DNA of 64,000 nucleotides from Sphaerisporangium dianthi (GTDB taxonomy: Bacteria; Actinomycetota; Actinomycetes; Streptosporangiales; Streptosporangiaceae). The stretch spans positions 124,001-188,000 of the forward strand of contig NZ_JBHSFP010000009.1 of the NCBI RefSeq assembly GCF_042654065.1, in the 5' to 3' direction. The notes below the pieces were generated by a model. It saw nothing but the letters and a program-made list of their open reading frames with translations. It did not search any database and was not told where the DNA came from. Below are positions 17,022 through 23,994 of the stretch, piece by piece. Both the position numbers and the translations under genes were made by a program. Positions within the stretch are counted from its first letter, which is position 1, and each line of letters begins with the position of its first letter.

Positions 17022-17839
17022 AGGCCCTCCCCCGGCTGACGGTACTGCTGGGTCGGCTGCGACTGGGGCTGCTGCTGCGGCGGCGGAGCCTGCTGCTGAC
17101 CCGGGTGGCCGGCCTCGATCGCGTCACGCGGCGCCGGGCCCTGGCCCAGCTCGGCCTTCATACGGGCGAGTTCGAGTTCGACGTCGGTGCCGCCGCCCAT
17201 GCGGTCGAGCTCGGCCTGGATGTCGTCGCCGCGCTGGCCGCTGAAGTCGTCCAGGGCGCCGCTCGCCAGGAGCTCGTCGATCGCGCCCGCGCGCGCCTGC
17301 ATCTGGGCGGTCTTGTCCTCGGCCCGCTGGATCGCCAGGCCCACATCGCCCATCTCTTCGGAGATGCCGGAGAACGCCTCGTTGATGCGGGTCTGCGCCT
17401 CGGCGGCGGTGTAGGTCGCCTTGATGGTCTCCTTCTTGTGGCGGAAGGAGTCCACCTTGGACTGCAGACGCTGGCTGGCGAGGGTGAGCTTCTCCTCTTC
17501 GCCCTGCAGGTTGTTGTGCTGCACCTGCAGGTCGGCGATCTGGGTCTGCAGCCCGGAGCGCCGGCTCAGCGCCTCGCGCGCAAGGTCTTCACGCCCCACG
17601 CTCAACGCCTTGCGGCCCTGGTCCTCAAGCTTCTTCGCCTGCTGCTGGACCTGGTTGATCTGCAGCTCCACCCGCTTGCGCGAGGTGGCGACATCGGCCA
17701 CGCCCCGGCGTACCTTCTGCAGAAGCTCAAGCTGCCGCTGATAGGAATAGTCGAGGGTCTCGCGCGGATCCTCCATCTTGTCCAGGGCCTTGTTGGCCTT
17801 GGACTTGAAGATCATGGAAAGTCTCTTCATCACGCTCAT
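17018..17839 (-). CDS. pspA: Phage-shock protein A (PspA/IM30 family)
   Basis: PspA is an ESCRT-III-like coiled-coil protein that binds stressed membranes and limits proton leakage. The 273-residue protein is almost entirely helical. It starts with an amphipathic membrane-binding helix (MSVMKRLSMIFKSKANKAL), continues with the typical DPRETLDYSYQRQLELLQ, and has coiled coil to about residue 225. It ends in a Gln/Pro-rich tail (~240-273), which is not general in the family. It leads the operon with pspAA, htpX and pspAB. AAGGGG lies about 15 nt before the ATG, a longer spacing than usual. I see no pspBC or pspF genes, as expected for actinobacteria. Confidence 0.95.
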   Translation of the reverse strand: MSVMKRLSMIFKSKANKALDKMEDPRETLDYSYQRQLELLQKVRRGVADVATSRKRVELQINQVQQQAKKLEDQGRKALSVGREDLAREALSRRSGLQTQIADLQVQHNNLQGEEEKLTLASQRLQSKVDSFRHKKETIKATYTAAEAQTRINEAFSGISEEMGDVGLAIQRAEDKTAQMQARAGAIDELLASGALDDFSGQRGDDIQAELDRMGGGTDVELELARMKAELGQGPAPRDAIEAGHPGQQQAPPPQQQPQSQPTQQYRQPGEGL

Positions 17840-18005
17840 GCGCGTTGGCCGTCCCCTTCTTAGGTAGTGCTGTGCCTATGCTCCCGCTCGCTGCGACGCT
17901 CGCCGGCCGTATGCTCGCTTCGCTGGCATCCATGCTCCCTCGCGCCGCCTCGCAACTCCATAGGCTGCCCGCTCAACGTCAGCCCCCGATTATCGCGGCA
18001 AAGTC

Positions 18006-18024
18006 GCGTAGGTCCACCCTACGC
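18006..18024. promoter_or_regulatory. Dyad GCGTAGG-N5-CCTACGC between pspA and the DUF3043 gene
   Basis: A 7-bp inverted repeat with a 5-nt spacer lies in the divergent promoter region, about 50 nt before the DUF3043 start and 170 nt before pspA. It could be an operator; the regulator is unknown and it does not clearly match the ClgR box that controls pspA in mycobacteria. Confidence 0.35.
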
Positions 18025-18060
18025 ATAACGCACGAGGGCGTCATTAAGTTGCACCCCCGG

Positions 18061-18072
18061 TAGGCTGACGTC
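18061..18072 (+). promoter_or_regulatory. Candidate leaderless promoter of the DUF3043 gene
   Basis: TAGGCT is followed by 6 nt and the GTG start; no Shine-Dalgarno sequence is present. Confidence 0.45.
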
Positions 18073-18696
18073 GTGTTCCGACGTCGCACGCAGGCCCCCA
18101 CGGATGACAGCCCCTCATCGTCTTCAGAGACGCAGGCCAAAACCGCGGGAAAGGGCCGGCCAACCCCCAAGCGCCGCGAGGCCGAAGGCCGTCGCCGCCA
18201 GCCGGTTACCGCTCCCAGCAACCGCAAAGAGGCCTACAAGCAGGCGCGCGAGCGCCAGGCCGCCGAGCGGACGCGCGCCCGCGAGGGCATGTTGAAGGGA
18301 GATGACCGTTATCTGCCCGCCAGAGACCGCGGGCCCGCGCGCAAACTCGCCCGCGACTGGGTCGACTCCCGCCGCACGATCAGCCAGTATTTCCTTCCCG
18401 TCTCGCTGCTGCTGCTCGTGATCCTCTGGACGGTCCCGATGTTCGGCGGCCAGGCCGGCATGGCCCTGTACTCCTACGCCATCACCATCCTGTGGCCGGC
18501 GATGATCATCGTGGTCGCGGTGAGCGCCGTGTGGGTGTCCCAGCGGGTGAGGAAGGAGGTCGCGCAGCAGTTGCCCGACGAGAGCCTCAAGGGCGTCGGT
18601 TTCTACGCCGCCATGCGCGCGATGCAGATCCGCCGCCTGCGCTTCCCTCCGCCGACCCTCCTGCCCGGCGGCAAGCCCGTCCCCCCCAAGAACTGA
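18073..18696 (+). CDS. DUF3043 family membrane protein
   Basis: This is a 207-residue actinobacterial protein of unknown function. Residues 1-95 are hydrophilic and very rich in Arg, Lys, Gln and Ser, including the family signature GRPTPKRREAEGRRR. Two adjacent membrane spans follow (about 105-127 and 133-155), then a cytoplasmic tail. The conserved segment DRGPARKLARDWVDSRRTI precedes the first span. The GTG start is consistent with a leaderless transcript. It is divergent from pspA, which suggests, but does not show, a link to envelope functions. Confidence 0.85.
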   Translation: MFRRRTQAPTDDSPSSSSETQAKTAGKGRPTPKRREAEGRRRQPVTAPSNRKEAYKQARERQAAERTRAREGMLKGDDRYLPARDRGPARKLARDWVDSRRTISQYFLPVSLLLLVILWTVPMFGGQAGMALYSYAITILWPAMIIVVAVSAVWVSQRVRKEVAQQLPDESLKGVGFYAAMRAMQIRRLRFPPPTLLPGGKPVPPKN

Positions 18697-19097
18697 CCCC
18701 GCCCTGCCATCTCACCGGCAGGCCTCATGACGTGCCCTCGGCCGGTCTCCGCACGCGGCGGCAGGCCGGCGCCGCCCATGCCCCCCTCCGGCCAACCGGG
18801 CGACCACCGACGTCCACCCAGGCCCCCGCACCACTCCTCAGCGGACCACAATTCCAGCCCGGCCCCAGCGACCACCGGCGTCCACCCGGCCGCCGACCCC
18901 GCTCCCGTGCCGCCCCTCAGCGGGACCACGACTCCCGCCCCGCACAGCGCCACCTTCGCTGGCCGGGCGGCTCTCCCGCTCCGGTGTGGAGCATTTCAGG
19001 GCGCCGCGACGGCGGGAGGAAGGTGCGGCGATACCGGCGCCGCTCGTACGGCGAGAAGCCGCCGAGCCTCGTGGACGGCTCACCGGCGCGCCCTCGG
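18697..19097. other. 400-base region without a supported gene, containing an imperfect direct repeat
   Basis: No frame here has a credible start, ribosome site and composition. Two related segments, about 18801-18860 and 18869-18940, share GACCACCGNCGTCCACCC, CTCAGCGG and ACCACNA in the same order. The region separates convergent genes (DUF3043 and the SUKH-like gene), so it may be decayed coding sequence or a spacer. Confidence 0.5.
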
Positions 19098-20285
19098 TCA
19101 GCGGCTTGTCCAGTGCAGGCGGCCGTCGGTCACCGCGGGGCGCAGGCCGCGCACCGGGCGTCCGGTCTCCAGCGACCGGGCCGTCGCCCTGAGCAGCGCG
19201 TAGAACGACGTCCAGCGCACGCCGGAGGCGAATGACGTGCCCGCGGCGCCGAACCGCCCCACGGCGCCGCGCCGGGGGTCGATCACCCCGGTCCCGCCGG
19301 TCGCGCCCGTGGGAACGGGCGCGGTGCCGCCGCCGGGCGCACGGGACGCCGGCGTCGCGTCCGCGGCCGCCGGCTCCGCGGCGGAGGCGGCGAAGGGGAT
19401 GAGCCGGCCGTCCCACCGCTCCGCCGCCGACGGCGAGTCCGTGGACGCGGCGCACAGGGCCCGCCAGGTGTCGCGGATCTCCCGTACGCCGAAGGCCCGC
19501 CACCCGGGCAGCACCGCGCCTTCCGCGCCTTCCGCGCCTTCCGCGCCTTCCGCGCCCCCCGGCCCCTTCGCGCCCGAGCCGTCGTGACGCAGCAGCGAGG
19601 CGCGCAGGGCGGCGGGGAACGGCATGCCCGTCTGGGTTTCCGCGATCGCGATGGTGCGCGCCCTCGCCGGAGGGCGCAGTCCCGCGTAGGTCACCGGAGC
19701 GTTGGCCTTCAGCCACCTTTCGACACGGCGCCACTGGTGGTTCACCGCGCGAAGCACGCGGGGGTCCAGCGGGCGCGCCTCGACGCGGCTCCCCTCAGGA
19801 GGGCACCCGGTCGCCGGCGACCGAGCCGGCCCGCCGGTGACGTCCGGAGACGGGGCGGCGACGCCGGACGGCCCGGCCACCCCGCTCTGGGAAGGGCCTG
19901 CCGGAGTGAGAGCCTCGGCGCGCGCCGAGGGGGCCGCCACGACGGCGGGCGAGGACGCGTCCCGCACGGCACGGGCGCCGAGGAGACCGGCCGCCACGAC
20001 GACGACGCACAGGACGGCGACCGGCACCGCCCACCGTCCCCTGCGCCGTTCGGCCGAGGGCCGTGCCTCGCCGGGTCCTGAGGAAGCCGGAGGACGAACC
20101 GCGCCGCGGCGCACCGGAGCCGGTCGAGTGTCCCGGCGGGGTGCCGGAGGCGCCGGCGAGTGAGGGGCGGGGGTGGGGCGGCGTGCGAGGGCGCGCAGCG
20201 CGACGGCCGCCATGATCAGGGCCGCGCCCACGGCCGCCACGGTGAGCGCGCGCCGTACAACCCCGCGTGTGATCAACCGCCGCAC
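19098..20285 (-). CDS. Membrane-anchored protein with SUKH (SMI1/KNR4-like) domain
   Basis: The 395-residue protein has two hydrophobic spans (about 13-32 and 86-108) separated and followed by Pro/Ala-rich linkers. From about residue 178 a domain resembling SMI1/KNR4 (SUKH) is visible: HQWRRVERWLKANAP, ETQTGMPFPAALRASLLRHDG, GWRAFGVREIRDTW and RLIPFAA. SUKH domains include many immunity proteins against bacterial toxins as well as cellular regulators. An in-frame repeat of 9 bp encodes a GAE run inside the domain. I chose GTG 20285 because TAGTCT lies 7 nt upstream; a TTG at 20324 is possible. No toxin gene is adjacent, so its job is open. Confidence 0.7.
   Translation of the reverse strand: MRRLITRGVVRRALTVAAVGAALIMAAVALRALARRPTPAPHSPAPPAPRRDTRPAPVRRGAVRPPASSGPGEARPSAERRRGRWAVPVAVLCVVVVAAGLLGARAVRDASSPAVVAAPSARAEALTPAGPSQSGVAGPSGVAAPSPDVTGGPARSPATGCPPEGSRVEARPLDPRVLRAVNHQWRRVERWLKANAPVTYAGLRPPARARTIAIAETQTGMPFPAALRASLLRHDGSGAKGPGGAEGAEGAEGAEGAVLPGWRAFGVREIRDTWRALCAASTDSPSAAERWDGRLIPFAASAAEPAAADATPASRAPGGGTAPVPTGATGGTGVIDPRRGAVGRFGAAGTSFASGVRWTSFYALLRATARSLETGRPVRGLRPAVTDGRLHWTSR
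19516..19551. repeat. Four tandem 9-bp repeats in the SUKH-like gene
   Basis: GCGCCTTCC is repeated four times without change, encoding a Gly-Ala-Glu run on the minus strand within a loop of the SUKH-like domain. The unit length keeps the frame. Confidence 0.8.
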
Positions 20286-20298
20286 CCGGGGCAGACTA
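20286..20298 (-). promoter_or_regulatory. Candidate leaderless promoter of the SUKH-like gene
   Basis: On the minus strand TAGTCT is followed by 7 nt and the GTG at 20285. GGGGG also lies just upstream, so a weak ribosome site is the alternative reading. Confidence 0.35.
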
Positions 20299-20328
20299 CC
20301 CCCAAACAGATCAACGGTAGGCAACGGT

Positions 20329-20341
20329 TAGGGTCATTCAC
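20329..20341 (+). promoter_or_regulatory. Candidate leaderless promoter of the aldo/keto reductase gene
   Basis: TAGGGT is followed by 7 nt and the ATG at 20342. The gap to the divergent gene is only 56 nt, which leaves little room for a longer leader. Confidence 0.45.
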
Positions 20342-21346
20342 ATGCAATATCGCCATCTTGGCCGCAGCGGCCTCAAGGTCAGCGAGATCAGCTACGGCAA
20401 CTGGATCACCCACGGTTCCCAGGTCGAGGAGGACTCCGCCAAGGAGTGCGTGCGCGCGGCCCTCGACGCGGAGATCACCACCTTCGACACCGCCGACGTC
20501 TACGCCGCGACCAAGGCCGAGGAGGTCCTCGGCCGCGCGCTGAAGGGCGTGCGCCGCGAGTCCGTCGAGATCTTCACGAAGGTCTACTGGCCCACCGGCA
20601 GCGGGCCGAACGACTCGGGGCTCTCGCGCAAGCACATCACCGAGAGCATCCACGGGTCGCTCCGCCGCCTGCAGACCGACTACGTCGACCTTTACCAGGC
20701 GCACCGCTACGACTACACGACACCGCTCGAAGAGACGCTGAAGACCTTCGACGACCTCGTGCGGCAGGGCAAGGTGCTGTACGTCGGCGTCAGCGAGTGG
20801 AGCGCCTCGCAGATCGCCGACGCGCTCAGGATCGCCGACCAGATGGGGTTCGACCGGCTGATCTCCAACCAGCCGCAGTACTCGATGCTGTGGCGGGTCA
20901 TCGAGGCCGAGATCGTGCCCCTCTGCGAGAAGGAGGGCGTCGGGCAGATCGTCTGGTCGCCCATCGCGCAGGGCGTCCTGACCGGCAAGTACCAGCCGGG
21001 CCAGGCGCCGCCCGCCGGTTCGCGGGCGACCGACCCGACCGGGTCGAACTTCATCTCGCGCTTCATGGAAGACGAGGTGCTGACGCGCGTGCAGGACCTC
21101 AAGCCCATCGCCGCCGACCTCGGCCTCACCATGGCGCAGCTCGCGGTGGCCTGGGTGCTGCAGAACCCGAACGTCTCGTCGGCCATCGTCGGCGCCACCC
21201 GGCCCGAGCAGGTGGTGGACAACGTCAAGGCATCGGGGGTCAAGCTCGAGGCCGAGGTCATGGCCAAGATCGACTCCGCGCTCGGGGCGATCGTCGAGCG
21301 TGATCCGGCCAAGACCCAGAGTCCGGCCACCCGCCCGGGCCGGTAG
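20342..21346 (+). CDS. Aldo/keto reductase
   Basis: This is an NADPH-dependent oxidoreductase of the AKR superfamily, most like the potassium-channel beta-subunit/YghZ branch. The 334-residue TIM-barrel protein shows the catalytic tetrad as TFDTADVYAATKAEE (Asp, Tyr), FTKVYW (Lys) and YQAHRYD (His). The cofactor-binding end carries SSAIVGATRPEQV. The start MQYRHLGRSGLKVSEISYG is the typical family N-terminus. The substrate cannot be predicted. It stands alone, convergent with a small gene across a region with nested inverted repeats. Confidence 0.93.
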   Translation: MQYRHLGRSGLKVSEISYGNWITHGSQVEEDSAKECVRAALDAEITTFDTADVYAATKAEEVLGRALKGVRRESVEIFTKVYWPTGSGPNDSGLSRKHITESIHGSLRRLQTDYVDLYQAHRYDYTTPLEETLKTFDDLVRQGKVLYVGVSEWSASQIADALRIADQMGFDRLISNQPQYSMLWRVIEAEIVPLCEKEGVGQIVWSPIAQGVLTGKYQPGQAPPAGSRATDPTGSNFISRFMEDEVLTRVQDLKPIAADLGLTMAQLAVAWVLQNPNVSSAIVGATRPEQVVDNVKASGVKLEAEVMAKIDSALGAIVERDPAKTQSPATRPGR

Positions 21347-21404
21347 CGGTCACGGCCGCCGCGGTCGGGCCGGCATGAAGGCACGGCCGTAAAGGCGTCC
21401 TATC

Positions 21405-21472
21405 GGGCCCCTTGCGTTTTCGTTCACTCTGACAACATTTGTCACACGGACATCAGGAAAGCCAAGGGGCCC
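21405..21472. promoter_or_regulatory. Nested inverted repeats between convergent genes
   Basis: GGGCCCCTTG (21405-21414) and CAAGGGGCCC (21463-21472) form a perfect 10-bp inverted repeat around 48 nt. Inside lies a perfect dyad, TGACAA-CAT-TTGTCA (21430-21444). The outer pair could act as a terminator for both convergent genes; the inner dyad looks like a protein-binding site. Confidence 0.5.
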
Positions 21473-21477
21473 TGCGC

Positions 21478-21684
21478 TCACTCCACACGCAGGGACATCC
21501 CGGCGTACTCGACTTTGTCGTCTTCCAGCAGCGTGACCTGCTCTACTCCTGATTCGAGCAAGGTGCGCCAGTTTTCTCCGAGCCATGACTCGGCATCGGC
21601 CTGACTCGGGAAGATCTCGCGCGGAAGCGGGCCGTCCATAACCTCACCACCGTTAGCGTTTTCATAACGCCAGCGCCAAGTCAT
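21478..21684 (-). CDS. Small conserved actinobacterial protein
   Basis: This 68-residue acidic protein starts MTWRWRYENANG and contains FPSQADAESWLGENWRTLL, ending in MSLRVE. Proteins of this size and pattern are common in actinobacteria but have no assigned function. The ATG is preceded by a very good AAAAGGAG, so it is probably well translated. It has no membrane span and no cysteines. The Trp-rich N-terminus and SQADAESWL motif suggest a compact alpha/beta fold; that is inference. Its promoter must lie between it and the cobU start, 260 nt away on the other strand. Confidence 0.82.
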   Translation of the reverse strand: MTWRWRYENANGGEVMDGPLPREIFPSQADAESWLGENWRTLLESGVEQVTLLEDDKVEYAGMSLRVE

Positions 21685-21943
21685 GCCATACGCTCCTTTT
21701 CGTGGGGTTTGCCCAATGCCCTCACCAGGCTGTGCAGACCCTATCTCCTGGAGTCTGCCGCAGATCTTGCCGTGCGCGCGGCGAGACAGGCCAGGGGGCC
21801 GGGAGAACCGCGCACAACCTGCGCGACCGTGCGACAGCCGAGATTGGAGGCCGACCGATGCCGCCCACGTTCCGTCCTCCGGCACCCGCGGCCGGGCCCG
21901 GAATCGCGACGGCGGCCGAAGCGGCCCCCGCGGCAAGGGCATA

Positions 21944-23047
21944 GTGAAGGTCCTGCTCTCCGGCACCGCCGGTCCGTACGGCTGGCCCGAGCCCGGCTGC
22001 GGCTGCGCCTCCTGCCGTCGCCTGTCCTCCGGCCACCGCCTGCCCACCGCCGTGGTGCTCGACGACGTGGTCCGGCTGGCGCCGCCCGCCGGACTCCGCC
22101 TCGTTCCCCCGGCGGCGATGCCCAAGGGCTACCGGATGACCGTCACGCCGGACGGCTACGCGGTGAGCGGCCCCGACCGCGGCCGTGTCCTGTACGCCGT
22201 CTCCGCCGACGACCTGTCCGGCGCGCCCTCGCCGTGCTGGGCGGAGGACGCCTACGACCTGGTGCTCATCGACCTGCTGGACCGGCCCGAGCGGCTCGGC
22301 GACCTGCGCAGGCGCGGCCTGGTCACCGCGCGGACGCAGGTGGTGGCCATCCATCTGGACCACCGGCTCCCCTCGGAGGACGAGCTGCGCCGCCGGCTCG
22401 GGTTCTGGGGCGGCCGGCTGGTCGACGACGGCACGATCATCGACACGCGCACGCCGTCTCGCGCGCGCCCGTCCCTCGCCGGGCGGGTGCTGGTGCTCGG
22501 CGGCGCCCGCTCGGGCAAGTCCGCCGAGGCCGAGCTGCGGCTGATCGCCGAGCCCGACGTCGCCTATGTCGCGACCGGGCCGACCGGCGGGCGGGACGCC
22601 GACTGGCTCGCCCGCGTCGCCGCCCACCGGGCGCGGCGCCCGCCGCACTGGACGACCATCGAGACCACCGAACTGGAGGCGCTGCTGCGCTCGGAGGCGG
22701 GCCCGCTGCTCATCGACGGCATCGGCACGTGGCTCGCGGCGGTCTTCGACGCGTGCGGGGCCTGGGACGACCCCGCCCACGACCGGCCGAGGGGCCGCAA
22801 GCCCGGCCGCTTCGGCACGGCCCTGGACGCGGTCGCCGCGCGCTGCGACGATCTGGTGGCCGCCTGGCGGCAGACCCGCGCCCAGGTGGTCGCGGTCAGC
22901 GACGAGGTGGGCCTCAGCGTCGTCCCCGCGACGGCCAGCGGGCGGGTGTTCCGCGACGCGCTCGGCCGGCTGAACCAGCGCCTGGCCGCGGAGTCGGAGG
23001 AGGCCGTGTTCGTCGTCGCGGGCCGCGTCGTCCCCCTTCCCATCTGA
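21944..23047 (+). CDS. cobU: Adenosylcobinamide kinase/guanylyltransferase fused to a degenerate metallo-hydrolase-like domain
   Basis: The C-terminal half (from about residue 183) is CobU, which phosphorylates adenosylcobinamide and transfers GMP in late cobalamin synthesis: VLVLGGARSGKSAEAE (P-loop), VAYVATGP, HRARRPPHW, LLIDGIGTWLAA and VSDEVGLSVVP. The first ~180 residues begin VKVLLSGTAG and carry GCGCASC and later AIHLDHRLPSEDELRRRLG, which resemble the ends of PqqB/PhnP-type metallo-beta-lactamase-fold enzymes, but the central HxHxDH zinc motif is absent. The domain is therefore probably inactive as a hydrolase. The GTG start has AAGGG 4 nt upstream. cobS follows after 14 nt. Confidence 0.88.
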   Translation: MKVLLSGTAGPYGWPEPGCGCASCRRLSSGHRLPTAVVLDDVVRLAPPAGLRLVPPAAMPKGYRMTVTPDGYAVSGPDRGRVLYAVSADDLSGAPSPCWAEDAYDLVLIDLLDRPERLGDLRRRGLVTARTQVVAIHLDHRLPSEDELRRRLGFWGGRLVDDGTIIDTRTPSRARPSLAGRVLVLGGARSGKSAEAELRLIAEPDVAYVATGPTGGRDADWLARVAAHRARRPPHWTTIETTELEALLRSEAGPLLIDGIGTWLAAVFDACGAWDDPAHDRPRGRKPGRFGTALDAVAARCDDLVAAWRQTRAQVVAVSDEVGLSVVPATASGRVFRDALGRLNQRLAAESEEAVFVVAGRVVPLPI

Positions 23048-23061
23048 CCGCGGCAGCTGAT

Positions 23062-23841
23062 ATGTCCCCTGACATGCCCGCACCCGACCCCGAGGAGCCC
23101 GTCGCCGCCGGGCTGCGCCTGGCCGCCGGGACGTTCACCGTCTGGCCGGCCGGCCTGCCGCGCACCGACCGCGTCACCGCCGGCTGGGCCATGGCGCTGG
23201 CCCCGCTGATCGGCCTGGGTCTCGGCCTGGCCGCCGCGGCGATCATGGCAGGCGCGATCCTGGTCGTCTCGCCGCTGCTCGCCGCCGCGCTCGGCCTGGG
23301 CTCGCTCGCCGTGCTCACCCGCGGCCTGCACCTGGACGGCCTCGCCGACCTGGCCGACGGCCTGGGCAGCGGCAGGCCCGCCGACCAGGCGCTGGACATC
23401 ATGAAGCGGTCGGACATCGGCCCCTTCGGCGTCGTGACGCTGGTCTTCACGCTGCTCACGCAGGCCGCGGCCGCCGCCGAGGCGGGGCCCGCGGCGCTGG
23501 TGCTCGCCTGCGTCACGGGGCGGCTGGCCGTGACCTGGGCCTGCGTCGCCGGCGTGCCGGCGGCCCGCCCCGGCGGCCTCGGGGCCATGGTCGCCGGGAC
23601 GGTGCGGCAGAGCACGGCGATCACCGCGACGGCGGCGGCCGCCGCCGGGGCCCTCGTGCTCGGGCTGCTCGCGGGCCGGCCGCTGATCTACCCGCTCGCG
23701 GTCGCGGCCGGCCTCGGCGCGGCCTGGGCGATGCGCGCGCACGCCACCCGGCGGCTCGGCGGGATCACCGGGGACGTGCTGGGCGCCCTGGTCGAGATCG
23801 CCGCCACCGCCGCCCTCATCGTCTGCGCCGCCGCCCTCTGA
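23062..23841 (+). CDS. cobS: Adenosylcobinamide-GDP ribazoletransferase
   Basis: CobS joins adenosylcobinamide-GDP with alpha-ribazole (phosphate) to finish the nucleotide loop of cobalamin. The 259-residue protein is an integral membrane protein with about six spans. The conserved acidic motif LHLDGLADLADGLGS lies near residue 95, followed by MKRSDIGPFGV, both typical of CobS. It starts 14 nt after cobU, so the two are co-transcribed. The start lacks a strong ribosome site; MPAPDPEE four codons later is an alternative. CobT is not in the window. Confidence 0.93.
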   Translation: MSPDMPAPDPEEPVAAGLRLAAGTFTVWPAGLPRTDRVTAGWAMALAPLIGLGLGLAAAAIMAGAILVVSPLLAAALGLGSLAVLTRGLHLDGLADLADGLGSGRPADQALDIMKRSDIGPFGVVTLVFTLLTQAAAAAEAGPAALVLACVTGRLAVTWACVAGVPAARPGGLGAMVAGTVRQSTAITATAAAAAGALVLGLLAGRPLIYPLAVAAGLGAAWAMRAHATRRLGGITGDVLGALVEIAATAALIVCAAAL

Positions 23842-23980
23842 CCCGCCCTCTCACCTGGGGCCCGTGGCGTCACGGCCCGGACCCGTTCAGTGATGCTAGC
23901 GATATCAGCACCAAGCAGGCCAAGAGGGCTCACATATTCATAGGATGAACCCTCGTTTATGCGTACTGGAGAAGCACGGC

Positions 23981-23994
23981 TAGCATCGGCACAC
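23981..23994 (+). promoter_or_regulatory. Candidate leaderless promoter of pepA
   Basis: TAGCAT is followed by 8 nt and the GTG at 23995, with no ribosome site in between. Confidence 0.4.

Noticed and set aside
18603..18953. A possible minus-strand gene of 116 codons in the spacer after the DUF3043 gene
   Set aside because: No ribosome site; the frame overlaps the end of the DUF3043 gene and is Gly/Arg-rich.
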